Positions 1 to 17,800 of a DNA stretch of 64,000 bases are shown here, in pieces. The notes beneath the pieces are model-generated. The model had not been told where the DNA came from, did no database searches, and saw nothing but the letters and a program-made list of their open reading frames with translations. The stretch covers positions 3,936,843 to 4,000,842 of the forward strand of contig JANPWX010000073.1 of the NCBI GenBank assembly GCA_024734555.1. Reading direction: 5' to 3'. Source of the DNA: Trochalopteron elliotii (taxonomy: Eukaryota; Chordata; Aves; Passeriformes; Leiothrichidae). The translations under genes were made by a program, and so were the position numbers. Positions within the stretch are counted from its first letter, which is position 1. Every line of letters starts with the position of its first letter.

Positions 1-5271
<5,271 letters not shown>

Positions 5272-6061
5272 TGAGTTCAAGCAGGCACCAAACTTGTGAG
5301 CCTCTTTCCCACAACAAGTCTCTATAAATGTCTTTGGCTGCTTGACCCGTCAGAAACCTTGTCTGAAAAAGAGTTAACTGTGCTAATGGAGCTAAGCATG
5401 TTGTTTGCAGTGTGCTACAAGATTCTTAAGGATCTAAGGCTAAAGGAAGAGAATGAGGGCACAGTTACACGGAAGAGCACAAGGCAGTAGCTGGCCCTCA
5501 ATGAACAGGTCTGGGGATCAGCACCAGCCTAGCTGTGCTGGAAACCATGACAGAAGTCTCCAAAGTGGAATGACACTTTCCCACCATAAATCCAGCACAT
5601 TTACTGGAGTAGGAGCATCCCTGTGCTACACACTTGTGCCACAATGACTTACAAGAGTGAACTTAGACCACTTACCTCAGAAAAAATGTTAGTAGTGCAT
5701 GCAACTACGCTTCCTCTCTCAAAACTGTTTAAAGATCAAAGTCAGAATGAGCTACTGATCATAAAACCAAAAGAAAAGGGTGGTCTCAGCAGAGTTTCAC
5801 AACTGGTGCTGGCAACTTAAAGGAGATTGTGGAAAAATGAGCTATGCATCCCAATCTTCCCAGTTGCTCTAGAACACACCACAGGTGTGGTTTCTCTAAA
5901 TTAAAACCAAAGACAGGAGCAGACTGTGAAGAGGCAGCTCATATTGCTCCTGACCATTCTGTTCAAGAGAACTCATAATTTTATGCTCCATTATATTTTT
6001 TATGTTACATTCAGCTTAAATTTAGCTATTTTCAGCGATACAAAGGATAACTTGCCTGCAT

Positions 6062-6118
6062 TTAAGAAAAAAAAAAAAAAAGAAAGGGGGAGAAAAAAGC
6101 AAAAAGAAAAAAGTAAAG
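6062..6118 (+). repeat. A-rich low-complexity tract
   Basis: A run of about 16 A is followed by a purine-rich AAAG/AAAAAG stretch, all inside DPT intron 2. No upstream retrogene or SINE body was recognised, so this is called simple low complexity rather than a poly(A) tail. Confidence 0.7.
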
Positions 6119-6411
6119 CTGTGCTTGAATCTTTTTTTCCAGACCTCAGATTTGAAGGAAGGTTTGAGCTGCATATAAACTGTTTATGTGCCTGCTGGTC
6201 TTACTGGGCTGGCTGGCTAGTGGCCAAAAAAACCAGCACTGCCTTGCTTTTAATCCTTCAGTCTCCTTGCAGCCAGGAGGAAAAGAAATGTTTTTATTAT
6301 TATTTTTAATGCCCTTAAATTACAGAAACTCTGTAACAAAGTCTTTGAACATTCTTCTGAACATTCCTCTGCCTCCTTTCCAGCAGATATTGCCTATGGA
6401 TGTTCTCTACA

Positions 6412-6443
6412 TTTATTTACATACCTGTTTATTTACATACCTG
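6412..6443. repeat. Perfect 16-bp tandem duplication
   Basis: The unit TTTATTTACATACCTG occurs twice back to back (6412-6427 and 6428-6443) without mismatch. A recent slippage or replication duplication in DPT intron 2 is the simplest reading. Confidence 0.85.
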
Positions 6444-7129
6444 CCCAGGCTCTTCCCTCTGAGGCAAACTCACTCAGACTTTTAAGCAGTTCTTCCAATC
6501 TCTTGTACTCTAACATTGCATACATTTTCAGAGAGACAACAGAAATATCTGACTTTTGTTTTTGTAATTGTTGACAGTTCTGCTTCCCTCAGATGTTGTC
6601 TTGACAACTGGGAACAGCTTTGTCTCTGCTTTACAAATTGGCATTATTCAGAGGAAGGCAAATTCTATTGTAAATGTTTAGGGTTACTGAAGTCTTTAGT
6701 TTTCATCTCAGCTGCACACAGACTCCTTTACTGCCCTTCTATTTCCAACAGCAACAAGTCTCCATTTTTGTGCTTTGGAAAGAAAGTCTTATGTATTTCC
6801 CCTGCAGTTCCATGCAGAAAAGCCAGCATTTCAAAAGCAGGTGAAGCGTTTTTTCCCTCTAAGCAGGGTAGAAATCCCATGTATTCACATTCTTCTGGGA
6901 TGGGGAGAGCTGTAAAACTGGTGGGAAGCTGTGTCAGCTGGCTTGTGCAAAGCTTCTGGTGCATAGTTTGTGATTATGGGTTCATTAAAAAAGCATTCTG
7001 CCTTTACAGTTAGCAAGGTGTGTGTATATAAGATCTTTCCACACACAGTTATCCAACTTAGGATGTTAGGGTTTGGAGGGACAGACAAGTAGATAGGTTA
7101 AAATATGGTGGTTTAACAGGTTCAGAGGG

Positions 7130-7485
7130 CAGTGGTTAAAGGGTGATATCCTGCCTGGGTGCCTTCACTGCTTAAAATCTCTATCAATGACCTTGTGGAG
7201 GCAACAGAGCACACGCTGGCCAAGTTTGCATATGACACCAAACTGGGGGGTGCAGCTGACATGCTTGAGGGCAGCACTGCCAGTTCAGTGGGATGTAAAG
7301 AAAACTGCTTCTTCTATGAGGATAGATTGCCCATTGAGGCTCCTTGGAGGCTCTCAAGACTGAACCAAATAAAAGCTGAGAAGTGCCAGTCTGACCTTGT
7401 GGTTGACCCTGTTTGGAGCAGAGGGCTGTAGCAGAGATTTTTTGAAGTCCCTGTCCACCAGAGTTATCCTGGGGTCCCACACAGG
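7130..7485 (+). mobile_element. CR1 LINE fragment (RT active-site region joined to 3' UTR)
   Basis: Sense-strand CR1 copy in DPT intron 2. The frame reads SINDLVEATEHTLAKFAYD then TKLGGAADMLEG, matching the CR1 reverse-transcriptase region around the FADD catalytic motif. Here FADD is FAYD, with one catalytic Asp lost. After about 100 more bases the sequence passes to the CR1 3' tail (TTGTGGTTGACCCTG near 7400, then a degraded terminal segment). The C-terminal RT and post-RT coding part, normally several hundred bases, is missing, so the copy carries an internal deletion as well as 5' truncation. It cannot be active. Confidence 0.8.
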
Positions 7486-9540
7486 AGGACTTTTTTACTG
7501 CAAGACCCACACCATGCAAATAAAGTGCCTCCTCCAAAACAGTGGTTTCTTTTCTATCATCTTCTAGGAATGGATTTTTTTCTGGTTTACTCTCCTTCCC
7601 TGCCTAGACAGTGTAGTTGTACTCTGGGGAGAACTGGTTGTTATGGTAACATATAACCACCATGAACTCCACCAGGGTAGTGTGGAACCCCATGCTTTGG
7701 AATCACTTTTACTCTGAAGTCACAGATGTGACTTGTCTGAATTTTTACATTTCAGTGCACAGAAACCAAATTTCCCATCCCCTAAGCTCAGGAGATCTCA
7801 CTCACAACCTAACTTTCATTGGCATTTCCAAGTTATTGTCACAAGACCTTGTTCTCACATCACGCTTCTGGTCTGTATCTTGCACTGGTAAAGATGCATT
7901 TGACAGAAAGGATGTTTTCCAAACAAACTGCAAAGTAATTCTGGGCTACTATGAGTAAGACCTCACATTGTATATGCATGTAAGACACTACAAAAATGTG
8001 TGTGTATAGTGTATCATTATTTATTGCAGTTTCTGCCTCAAACTATGGTAGTATTTGTTCTGTTCCAAGAACTCATTGTAAATAGTGGTGGAGAAATGGC
8101 AATCAACATGCTGCTGACTCCAGTGTTTTGGTTGAAGAGCCTAATTTTCATGCAAAGGCTTCTTTCAGTATATGACTATGTGGAAAAGTAATACCAGGAA
8201 AGTATGCAATGATGGTGGTACTTTGTGGATCATACATTACACAGGAAAATCCATATTCAAAGAAAATCCACCGTGCAGAATTTTTCAGTAGCCTTGACTT
8301 TTAATGTGCAATGTATCCTGAAGTGTGAAACCAGATGTGGGCAGAAATGCATTTTTAAGAAAATTGACAATATTGAGTCAAAATTCTGTTTCAAATTAGC
8401 TCTCACCTTGAGTATTTGATTCCTTCCTCTTCCAGTTGTCTCCATACAGTCCTCTCTGGTAAATATAAAAGCAGTAAAACAGCTGATCCTTATGTATGGT
8501 TTCTCTTCTCTCTTTTGCTTCAGGACTACATTCCTCCTGAAGTGAGATGACCCTGTAATGAATAAAGATAGGCTTTTCTTATGTGCATAAGCCATGCAAC
8601 TGATTTGTTAGAATTTGCCCTGGTTTTAACACCTAGAATATCCCTGTGTTTATTGAAAACTGCTAGTGTTTATTTGAATACTAATTTATAACACCACCAT
8701 GCTGACTGAAACCAACAATTTTCTTTCACTTTGCTTAATAGAATGACTGAAGCCAAATACATGCAGAAGAACTTTATTTGTTAGCATTTATATCCTTACT
8801 CTTTGAACCCAGTAGTTCTGTTTTACAGCTCATCCTCTTGCCCTTAATTCCCAGTTTACCTCTGCAGTAAGCTCATATTGAAAATAAATTTACTAATCTT
8901 TTCCAGTCTCATAGTTTTGTAAAATTTTTTACAAGTACTTAGTTTCCTTCTTCATCATGCCAAGAATTGTCATGGATTCTGCACATTTTTAACATACTGA
9001 AAATAATTAACATTCCTCACAGGAGGCAGAAAAGCTCTCTACACCTGGCTAGGGAATGCTACCACAGTAAAATAAACTCTGTGCTGATTTGCACCATAAA
9101 GGAAGCAAATCTATCACAGATGCAGAGACAGTGTCACTAAGTGGTCCCATTAGAGCTCCGATTTTTCTCTTTGCCAAGAAATGAAAGCTTGACTCCATAC
9201 TCCGAAAAGCAAACACATGTCACAGAGCAGCCCCAAGTCTGCATAGACTGTTTATGACTGTTTCCCTTCTCCAAACAACGAGCAGTTTAAACGCCAAAAG
9301 GTCTGTCTGGAGCTGTGGCTGTTCTCTGTCATGATGACACTGTCCAGGCAACAATTACATTTTCCAAGAGTTATGGGCTTTAAAGTACTTATTTGTTTTC
9401 CTGACTCAACCTGCCACACAAGACATATTGAAAATGATCTGATCCTATGCAGGTTTCTGAGAGATAACCAGTAGCAGAGATACTAATCCAAGATGTGAAC
9501 TCAGAATAGATGTTGTGGAAACATGCAGTTCTGGACAATT

Positions 9541-9622
9541 CCCCTCCCCTTTTTTTTCATTTTTAAAAAGATATTTAACTGGTTGGGGGGAGGGGTTTTT
9601 TTTGTTTTTTGGGGTTTTTAAA
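9541..9622. repeat. Oligo-C / oligo-G/T low-complexity region
   Basis: Contains CCCCTCCCC (9541-9549) and its exact reverse complement GGGGAGGGG (9587-9595), separated by AT-rich sequence, followed by T8, T6 and another G4. It is low complexity in DPT intron 2; a foldback or G-rich structure is possible but not shown. Confidence 0.6.
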
Positions 9623-10488
9623 ATTATATTACCCATCAAGTACAACCTTACAGCTGAATCTGCATGACACTTTCCAGAGACATTTTAGGAGAAACACATA
9701 TGATCTGACATTGGAAACCTGGCCAAGTTATTTTGGACATATTTTTCTTGAGAAACAGGCACAAGTTGCCTTGAGCTCTCTGCTGCTGCTTGTTCCTGCA
9801 TTGCATGAGCTGGTGCAGGCCTGGAAGAGCTGTGCTCCCACTGTGCCGGGCTCGTGACTCCTCAGCCCCAGGAGGCCTTGGGGCTTTCAGTGCAACACAG
9901 TGGGAACACAGGAGCAGTGATGTGTCTGTGAATCTATGGGCTCAGAGCCTGGAGCCTGAACTCCATCACAAAACACATGACATGGCCACACAAGAGAACC
10001 TCTCATCTCTAGAGGAGCTCCAGGACAGCTCTAGCTCCCTGGCAGCCTCACAATCTGGGATCTGTACTCAGAGCAGTTGGCAAAATTTCTGTAGACAGCT
10101 TACTAAGACCTTCTTTGGCTTTTCAGCATAGGAAGCATTTTTTAAAGCAGATGACCTCTGTCTTCCAGCTGGAGGAAGAGCTGAAATTGATTAAAGAGGC
10201 ATATAATTCCCATGCTCATTGAATGTAACTTGCAGGCTTGTGGCTCTTGAAAAAAATTTCTCCTTTAGGAAAGACATACTCTTGAAGCACTTGTAAACAA
10301 CATCTGAAAGTAAGGCCATTTGGGGGATACTCCTTGTCCTCAAATGTCAGAAAGTTAATGCCAAAGCTTATGTTTTCCTCTTGAAATGGAACAGCTCTTT
10401 CTTTTGGCTGTGGCATTGCTGGAGGAAGAGTTCAGCAACAAAGAGGGAAATGAAGGTTAAAGAGAAGCTATTCATCCTGTAAGCACTG

Positions 10489-10527
10489 TATTTTACACTG
10501 CTCACAAGAAGTGAGCAGTGTAAAATA
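10489..10527. repeat. Perfect 17-bp inverted repeat with 5-base loop
   Basis: Left arm TATTTTACACTGCTCAC (10489-10505), loop AAGAA (10506-10510) and right arm GTGAGCAGTGTAAAATA (10511-10527) are exact reverse complements. It lies in DPT intron 2. No transposon ends, target duplications or miRNA-length stem are evident. A template-switch mutation or a small foldback element are the likely origins. Confidence 0.9.
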
Positions 10528-13500
10528 TTCCACAACCATGTATTTATTATCAGGGAATAAGTATATTCCATAACTGGAGCCAGAAACTCTTCTACCACTT
10601 ACTATCTCTCATATTTTAAAAGTCTCATTTCTTTTGGCTCCTTGGTATCTGAAAGCAAGGCATGCCCGCACTTCTCATTTATGTCTTTAATCAGCAGGAT
10701 GTACATACTAAGGCCATTGGTGTGACTTGATCTTCTTATTGGTAAATAATAGACTCATGATAACTATTTCTGAAGTCAATTGTTTAAAAAGTGCCACTGA
10801 TCACTGTAGATTATAACAAAACATTCTTTCCAGTGCTAAATGAGTAATGCTGTGTTTCCTATTAATATCTACCATAGCAATTCTTCACCATGGAAAATAA
10901 ACAACACAGCTGTTTTCAGATTAAAATAAAAACAACAGTAACCCTGGTAAAGATTAAATGCCTTTTTTCAATACATGTTCTAACCTGAGCAAGATTTATA
11001 GGATTATAGTGAAATACATTAGAAAAACATGTGGATGGTTGGAGCAATGTAAACCACTGAAAAGATAAACCATTCCACATCAATTCTATTCTAGCTAAAA
11101 ATGCCATTATGAACACACCTTTTTCTGCCAGCTCTTCCCACTGTCTCACACACGTGCCAAACTACTTACACTCCTTATCACAAGATTTCCTTTCCCAGTC
11201 TTTAACACAGAATTACCTTCTTTCTCCTCTCTCAACAGTGCCACTGGTGCTCCAAGTCTCTTGTGCCCAAAATACTACCCAGAAGTAGATTTGAAAAGCT
11301 GAACCAGAGTTCCTGTTTTCTCTATTTTCTTGCAAACAGATCATACAGGCTGAAAAGACTACCACTTGTCTCGAAGGTCTCGAAACGCTCTTTTCTCCCC
11401 TTCAAGCCCTTCCCTAAACTTAACATCTGTGTGTGTATCTGGGTTTAACAAACAATTCCACTAAATGCACCCTGCTGGCCCCTGCCCCTCAGCGTTTGTT
11501 TGGTACCAAATTACTCAGTGCCTGGAGGCCACAGTTGCTGTAACACGCGTCTTCTCACAGCTGCTTTGCCAGCCTCTTTCCTAGGGCTCCCTGTCACCTG
11601 CCCCCTCAGGCACCACAGCACCTCGGCTTGGTCATACAACACCCCAAACAGCAGCAGCAACTTTGGGCACTTGGCAATTCCCAGGCTTCTCACTGCTCCC
11701 CTAGCCCAATTCTCCTTGCTACGAGTACATTGCCAGAAGAGCTTACAGGGCACTGTGAAGGTTACTGTGGATAGCTTTTCCCAAATGAAAAGCCCATGGA
11801 CAGGCAAATCCCCAATAACTGGGTCAAAAAGTGTCTCACACTCATTTCATGACTCCTCTCAGGTACAAACCATACATTCCCACACGTGGCTTACAATTGC
11901 TACCATGCTTGGAAATAAATTATGTGTCTGCAGGGCCATGGTAGGTGATTAATGAATTGATATGCACTTTGTATTCATTAGTGAGTAAAACATTTAACAT
12001 TTTCTGTTAAGTACTGATAATAAGGGTTACAGACCAAGTTACAACAAAACCTGTGAGAACCACTGTCCTGTGCCAGGCAGACCACTTTGGGAAGACCCTC
12101 AATGGCTGTCTTAAATGACCTTTCTCCCCTTCATGGTAAGAAAACCACATACTGACTATCCCCCTGCATTAAACACTAGGGCATCTCTAAGTGCAGGCAC
12201 ATTTTGAGTGAATTACCCTCAGGATTCAAAAAATGGAGATAATAGAAAAGGAATGGGACACACCACAGAGCCCTGCTACATGGACAAACAATTGCATTTC
12301 CTTCTAAAGGACATAGTGCAAGCCAGACAACCTTGAAATGCAGGGACTTAGAGGAACAGTTTCAGAAATGAATACAGTAATCATCAAAGAGAAATGAATT
12401 ACAGACCACGCAGACTCATGTGAACTTGAACACTGCGTTCATAGCACTATTTCTAATTTTTCTTTCCAGAACAAAAGGAATCAGTAGGCATCTGCCTATG
12501 AAACAAGATACACTTGAGAGCAGCTCAAGTCCCCAAATAATTTATTTTTGGTAATTGCATGTATTTGCTTTTTGACCATTTCTTAGTGCAGGAGTCTTAA
12601 GAGACTGCATGGTAATGTGGAGAAGTTAATAGAGAGGGAGGGGAAGATGAAAGCAGTCAGAAAGAAAAGAGAAGGAAGCAAAATGAAGACTCCCACTGCA
12701 CTTCAGAATAACACTGCATGCCTCTGCAGAAGGTCTGTGAGACCACAGCAATTCAGAAGTTCATAACCAGATTTACTTTTCAACTGACAGGGCCATGACA
12801 GAAGTTCAAAGAACTGACTCTCAGTTCTATTTCTGAGCAAAGCAAAAAGCAGCTTTTAAACCTTGCGTTGTGCACAGTCTCGTCTGCCCAGCACATATCC
12901 CTGGTTGAGATTACAGAACATTTTCCTTGCTGAGTGCCAAACAGATGTTGTGAAACACATTTGGTAGAACATATAAAAATACATGTCTTAGTGGTTTCTC
13001 ATAATAATAGCTAAACAAAGTGTCAAAACCTGGAGTTGATGGGAGAATGCAAAATTAAATGCTGGCCCATCATTATTCTTCATTTTTAAAACTTCCTATG
13101 ACCCTGGATTTTCTGAAGATGAGCTATCAGACACTCAGGCTTCAAATTAGTAAACTCAATATGGGGACTCTCCTCTGGCTGAGTGGGCAGTGTTCATGGT
13201 TTCTTCTCTTTCTCCTGGTCTACAGCATCTGTCTGCATGACCTGTGAAATACTGTTGTTATTTCTTACAATGGCAGAGCACCACAAGGGCTTTGCACATC
13301 CATGTGTCCTTGCTCAGAACTCAGACAACAGACACTGTGACCAGATCACTGATCTTCTGCTTCCCAAACACACTCTGGGATGGCTGTCCTTGTACATCAC
13401 TCAGAATCTGTGTGATGATTGTCATGGCCAAAGGACAGGAAGCATGAGAACAAGGTATATTCAAAGAAGTTGAGGTTCCTATAAGGTCATGTTGAGTTTC

Positions 13501-14730
13501 ATATGCAGACACATTTTTCATTTGTCAAGGAAAAATGATTTGTTAGGAATGATGTTCCAACCGAATCATCTTTCATATTCAAAGAAATGTAAACCTTGAA
13601 AGCAACCTGATAGCCCAGAGTACCTCAGTTTTCAGGTAAACCTTCCGTTTCTGAGTTCCCCAATAGGTTTGGGCTACAAATACACCCAAAGAACCTCATT
13701 TAAACTCAAACTCATCCCAATAACTATATTCCTAGTGAAAAAAATATTTCAGCATGTGCTTAAACTCCACTGATTTAACAAAATGCAAACATGCACGAGT
13801 GCTGGCTGGGAATGTGCTTTAATCACCTTCAAGCATCATTCGAGTACTGCTGCTGGGCTGGATTAAGTCAGGAAAAGGTTGTAAGGATGGAATTGGGCTG
13901 TTTATTTCCACAGGGGCAGCATCTCCCTTACAGGGAACCTGATGCTTCTCTTTCCCATTTCAGAGTGAAGCTGGCAACTCCAGCAGCAACTTCCATGTAA
14001 AATGGTGTAATACAGTGAGTGCCAGGTTTCCATGCAGACTTCAAATATAATGTTGACAGAAAGTACTGGTCAAGCTTCCAGGCCCTTCCTGAATCTGCTC
14101 ATTATCTGTAAAATGAATTACAGTATTACTTGCCTATTTCCCAGGGAAGCAGCAATCATAATATGGTTAATAATTGAAGAAGTACTTTGAGGTTCTCAGA
14201 TAAAATACACTGCACAAATATTGTCCAGACCCATGTTTTTAAGTTATAAATTAGGCAGAAAGAGGAAACAACAAAGAGTAATGGATTAATTACATTCACT
14301 TAATATAATTCGTAAGTGGATAAACGCTTAGAGTTGTGTGACTTGGCAACATTTACTGCAGTCTACAGCCACAAACCAGAGACTCACTAGAGGCTGGAGC
14401 AAATCCCTGCTATAAAGAAATAAGTAGTAGGTGGGCTTTATTTTCTTGCTCAGATTTCTTTTATCCCAGAGCTGCAGATATAGATACATATATTCCTATA
14501 CTGCAGTTTGCTGTTAACTGTTCTAAAGTTGCTGAATTTTATTCAAATAACTACCTGAATTAGTTGTGTAGAGGAGAAAGATAGTCTTGTGAGACTGTAT
14601 CTTGTGGTGCTGTTAAGAAACAAAAACTTTCAAAGAAGCAGGAGAAATCTACTAATTGAGTTGTAGTCATTCAACTGGACTCTTTTATAAGATGGCAAAT
14701 TATATCATCTTCTTTTTCCTTAATGTAAAG

Positions 14731-14838
14731 GTTAACAACAGAATATCCAGGACACTATGGAGAAGACATGGACATGATGATGTACACTTATGACTACTAC
14801 ATCCGTGGGGCAACCACAACTTTCTCTGCTGTGCACAG
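14731..14838 (+). CDS. DPT: Dermatopontin exon 3 (internal coding exon)
   Basis: A 108-base exon: one base completing Trp, 35 codons, then AG opening a split Arg codon. Acceptor AAAG follows a pyrimidine-rich stretch. The donor is CAG followed by GTTTGC at 14839, a weak match to consensus beyond GT. The translation begins [19 protein letters not shown] and continues [15 protein letters not shown], which is characteristic of the segment between the cysteine cluster and the last D-R-x-W motif of dermatopontin. It is phase 2-2 symmetrical like exon 2. The run of four Met within six residues (MDMMM) is readily seen; recalled mammalian sequence has Ile-Ser at part of this position. Reading frame intact. 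Confidence 0.95.
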
Positions 14839-17800
14839 GTTTGCTTTTCATCTGTTTCATTAGAAATTTTTAAAAGCCTGTCTCTTCTATTTCCCCCCAA
14901 CAGTGCATGGGAAACACCATCTGCTGTGATACTCAGCATCATGCTAGTAATTCTGGGGACCAAAGCTCACAGTACATATGATTCACTGTCCAGAGTGGTG
15001 TACCAGCAGCAGGGCATGCTCATAGGGACCATTTGCCATGTCCATCGGAGCAGTGAAAAATACAGCAGTGGTAGGCTGGACTGAATGTGACCTTCACAAA
15101 ATGCAACAGGTCTTCAGTATAATTTCTCACTTACTCCTAGTTGGAGCATATTTCATTGAGCTCAGTAAAAGCACTCTGTGCCTTCAGGGAATGAATGACC
15201 TGTTTTGCTTCACTTTTCTTTGCAGAGAAGCAGGGAACCTGCCAGCCTGCAAAGTTAAGACCATACAAACTGCAATGTGAATGCTTTAAACTACCAATCC
15301 ATGTCAGCACAATTCTAACAGATTCAAGCCACTCCAGGAATTCAGACAGTGCCACGCACCTTGATCTCTTTCCAGAAGATGAGTTAACTATATTTTCTTG
15401 ATCAGTCCTGGCCATTTCTTGGCATTTGCTAGTCTTCTTGGGAGAGGCCCTATGGCTAGTGAAGTCGTAGTCATGCAAATGGATTCACAATTTTTCCATT
15501 CAGTTAAAAAGGACTGTCTCCCTTTTTACTATACAGAACTGCAAAGTTTTAAATTTGGGCTTAACATAAATCCCACTGTTGTCCGCCTGGGGCTACAGAG
15601 ATCCTAACAGAGCAGGTTTAAGAAGAGTGTAAGTAGTCACTGAAACCTGATTGTGGGAGAGGGATCTTGATTCTTTCAAGCTGCCCTCTAATATATCAAT
15701 CGTGAGCTATTTTTTTGCTGATGTCTTTTATTAGGCACCTCGGTCCAGTATATTAAAGCATTTGTTATCAAGCACAACACATACAGCAAGGCAAGGTGTC
15801 CTGCACTTGAAGGGGGAGAGAAGAAAGAAGTGGGAGCTTAAAGACATCAATATTTCAAGCTGTCTCTAATAACACTCCAAGCAGCCAAAGTGCTTTGGTC
15901 ACTGTAATGCTCTCAGCCTGCCAAAGTTCACTATAGGGATCCCTCAACCAAAAGGCTACCTAAAATAAGGAGGTTTTTCCAGAAGTGACAACACATTGTA
16001 AGACTGCTGCAGGTCCATAACTGTAATTTCCTGGCTAAAATTATCCTGTTTATTATCAAATGGAAGCTGTGTCTGCAAATTCTTCCTGTAAGTGGAAGAG
16101 TGACTTTTACAGATACTTGACTCAAAGGTATCTATTTATCACTTTAGATAAAGAAATTACAAGGTCACAAGGGACAGCCCCATTCCAGGCTTTTCATCTT
16201 AAATATTCCCCAGTGTTATCCTTAATCCTTGTTCCTCATGGCTGTGGCAGAGAGTAAGGGAAATAATGCAGACAGTGCATTCCCCTGCAGCTGGAATCCA
16301 GACTCCATCGGATGTGGACCAGGGTAAAGTCTGGAATCACAAGGACAAGCCTGGAAAACAAAGCAGCCAAGGTAGCCTATGCCTCTGAGCAGATTTCTGT
16401 GTCTGACTGCTGAAGGCAGCCTTCAGAACAGAGTGGCAGTGGGGGACTGGTCAGGAGCAAAGGCAGCATCATGGGAATGTACATTGGGAGCACAGGTCCT
16501 CCCAGGAACACAGTGCCTAGAAGAGGGAGAAGCCACCAGCAAACCTTTGTCCTATGCCTGCCCTGGTGGCAGTCATACACCTGCAATAGTAACAGGTTGA
16601 ACCTACAGAGAAAATATTTAGAGAATTGCAAACTGGAAAAGTTTTCTGCACCCATGAACTTTCTGGCCCTCAGCTTCCAGAACAACCAGAAACAATCTGT
16701 GTTGCCAAGAGAATGATGTGAAAAAAAAAAAAATCTTTCTACACCAGTTCAGAATTCAGATTCAGGCTGTAACACTCCTCCTGAGCAGTATGTATCACAA
16801 AAGTCAGCAAAATTTGTCATCCTTAATGGTTCTTTGCAGCTCATGAGGCAGAATAGGAGCAGGAAAAGGTCTTCTGAGTCTCAGCCTGCCTGGAGCATGC
16901 ACATTTCTTCTTGTCTGTGTGAACATTTTTAAATTCCTCTTCATTTTCGAGCACATTAAACTTGTGTCCATACTATCTGGTTCATGATGGACAATGCTCT
17001 TGAGCTAACAAGAGTCAAAAAAGAGCTTCTGAAGGTATTTCAGTTTAAGATTTCCCAATAACTTCAAACAGGTAGGTATTTTTAGACTTTTTCAATAAAC
17101 TTGCAGAATTCATATCTTCCCTTCCTACTCCCTAAGACATTGCATCACTGAGGCCACTGTTGATAGAAGGATATTTGAGACAGCATGTGATGCTTGTGGC
17201 AAAGGATGTAAAAGGTTTAGAATTATGTTATCCCCACCAACACTTCTGTAATCTCTCTCTGTGAGTTTCCATGCCTGTGTATCAGGAATGAATGAAAGAG
17301 TTATTGTTGATCATCAAATGTTTTAACTGCTCCTTTATGGAGAACAGACTTCAGAAGTGGTTACTATTTACATTTTCCAGTGTCATTTTAAATAGGTCAA
17401 AAGGAGAAGACAACTATCCATAAAGCAAGGCAAAAGCAGCTGGAAAGAATTAGAAAAGGCCTGAAGTATCTCTGGGAGCCCATTCAGGAGTGTGGTGATA
17501 ACACTGATGCAGACAGGATGACCTGGACATAAATAAGGGAACATTTGCAGAGAAGGCCAGTATCTTTTGTTAGACAGATACAGTCAAATTTCAGAGAAGG
17601 ACATGGGCTATGTGAAGCAGGCTGTAAACAACTGAAACTGCCCACATACACATGCTCATTGCAAACACTTGGCAAAATAGCTTCCAAAATTAAACCCACA
17701 AACCAAAGAACATAATACCTTCAGCCTGAGCTCTGAAGCAGGCCAAGTGATGATGGTATGGCTTTCTGTTGGAGCATTGTTATGTGGCTGTGATCTGGTT

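Noticed and set aside
6516..7013. 165-codon open frame on the + strand in DPT intron 2
   Set aside because: No recognisable motif, no splice or promoter context, and composition like the surrounding intron.
11500..11952. 150-codon open frame on the + strand
   Set aside because: No domain recognised and no splice context; lies inside DPT intron 2.
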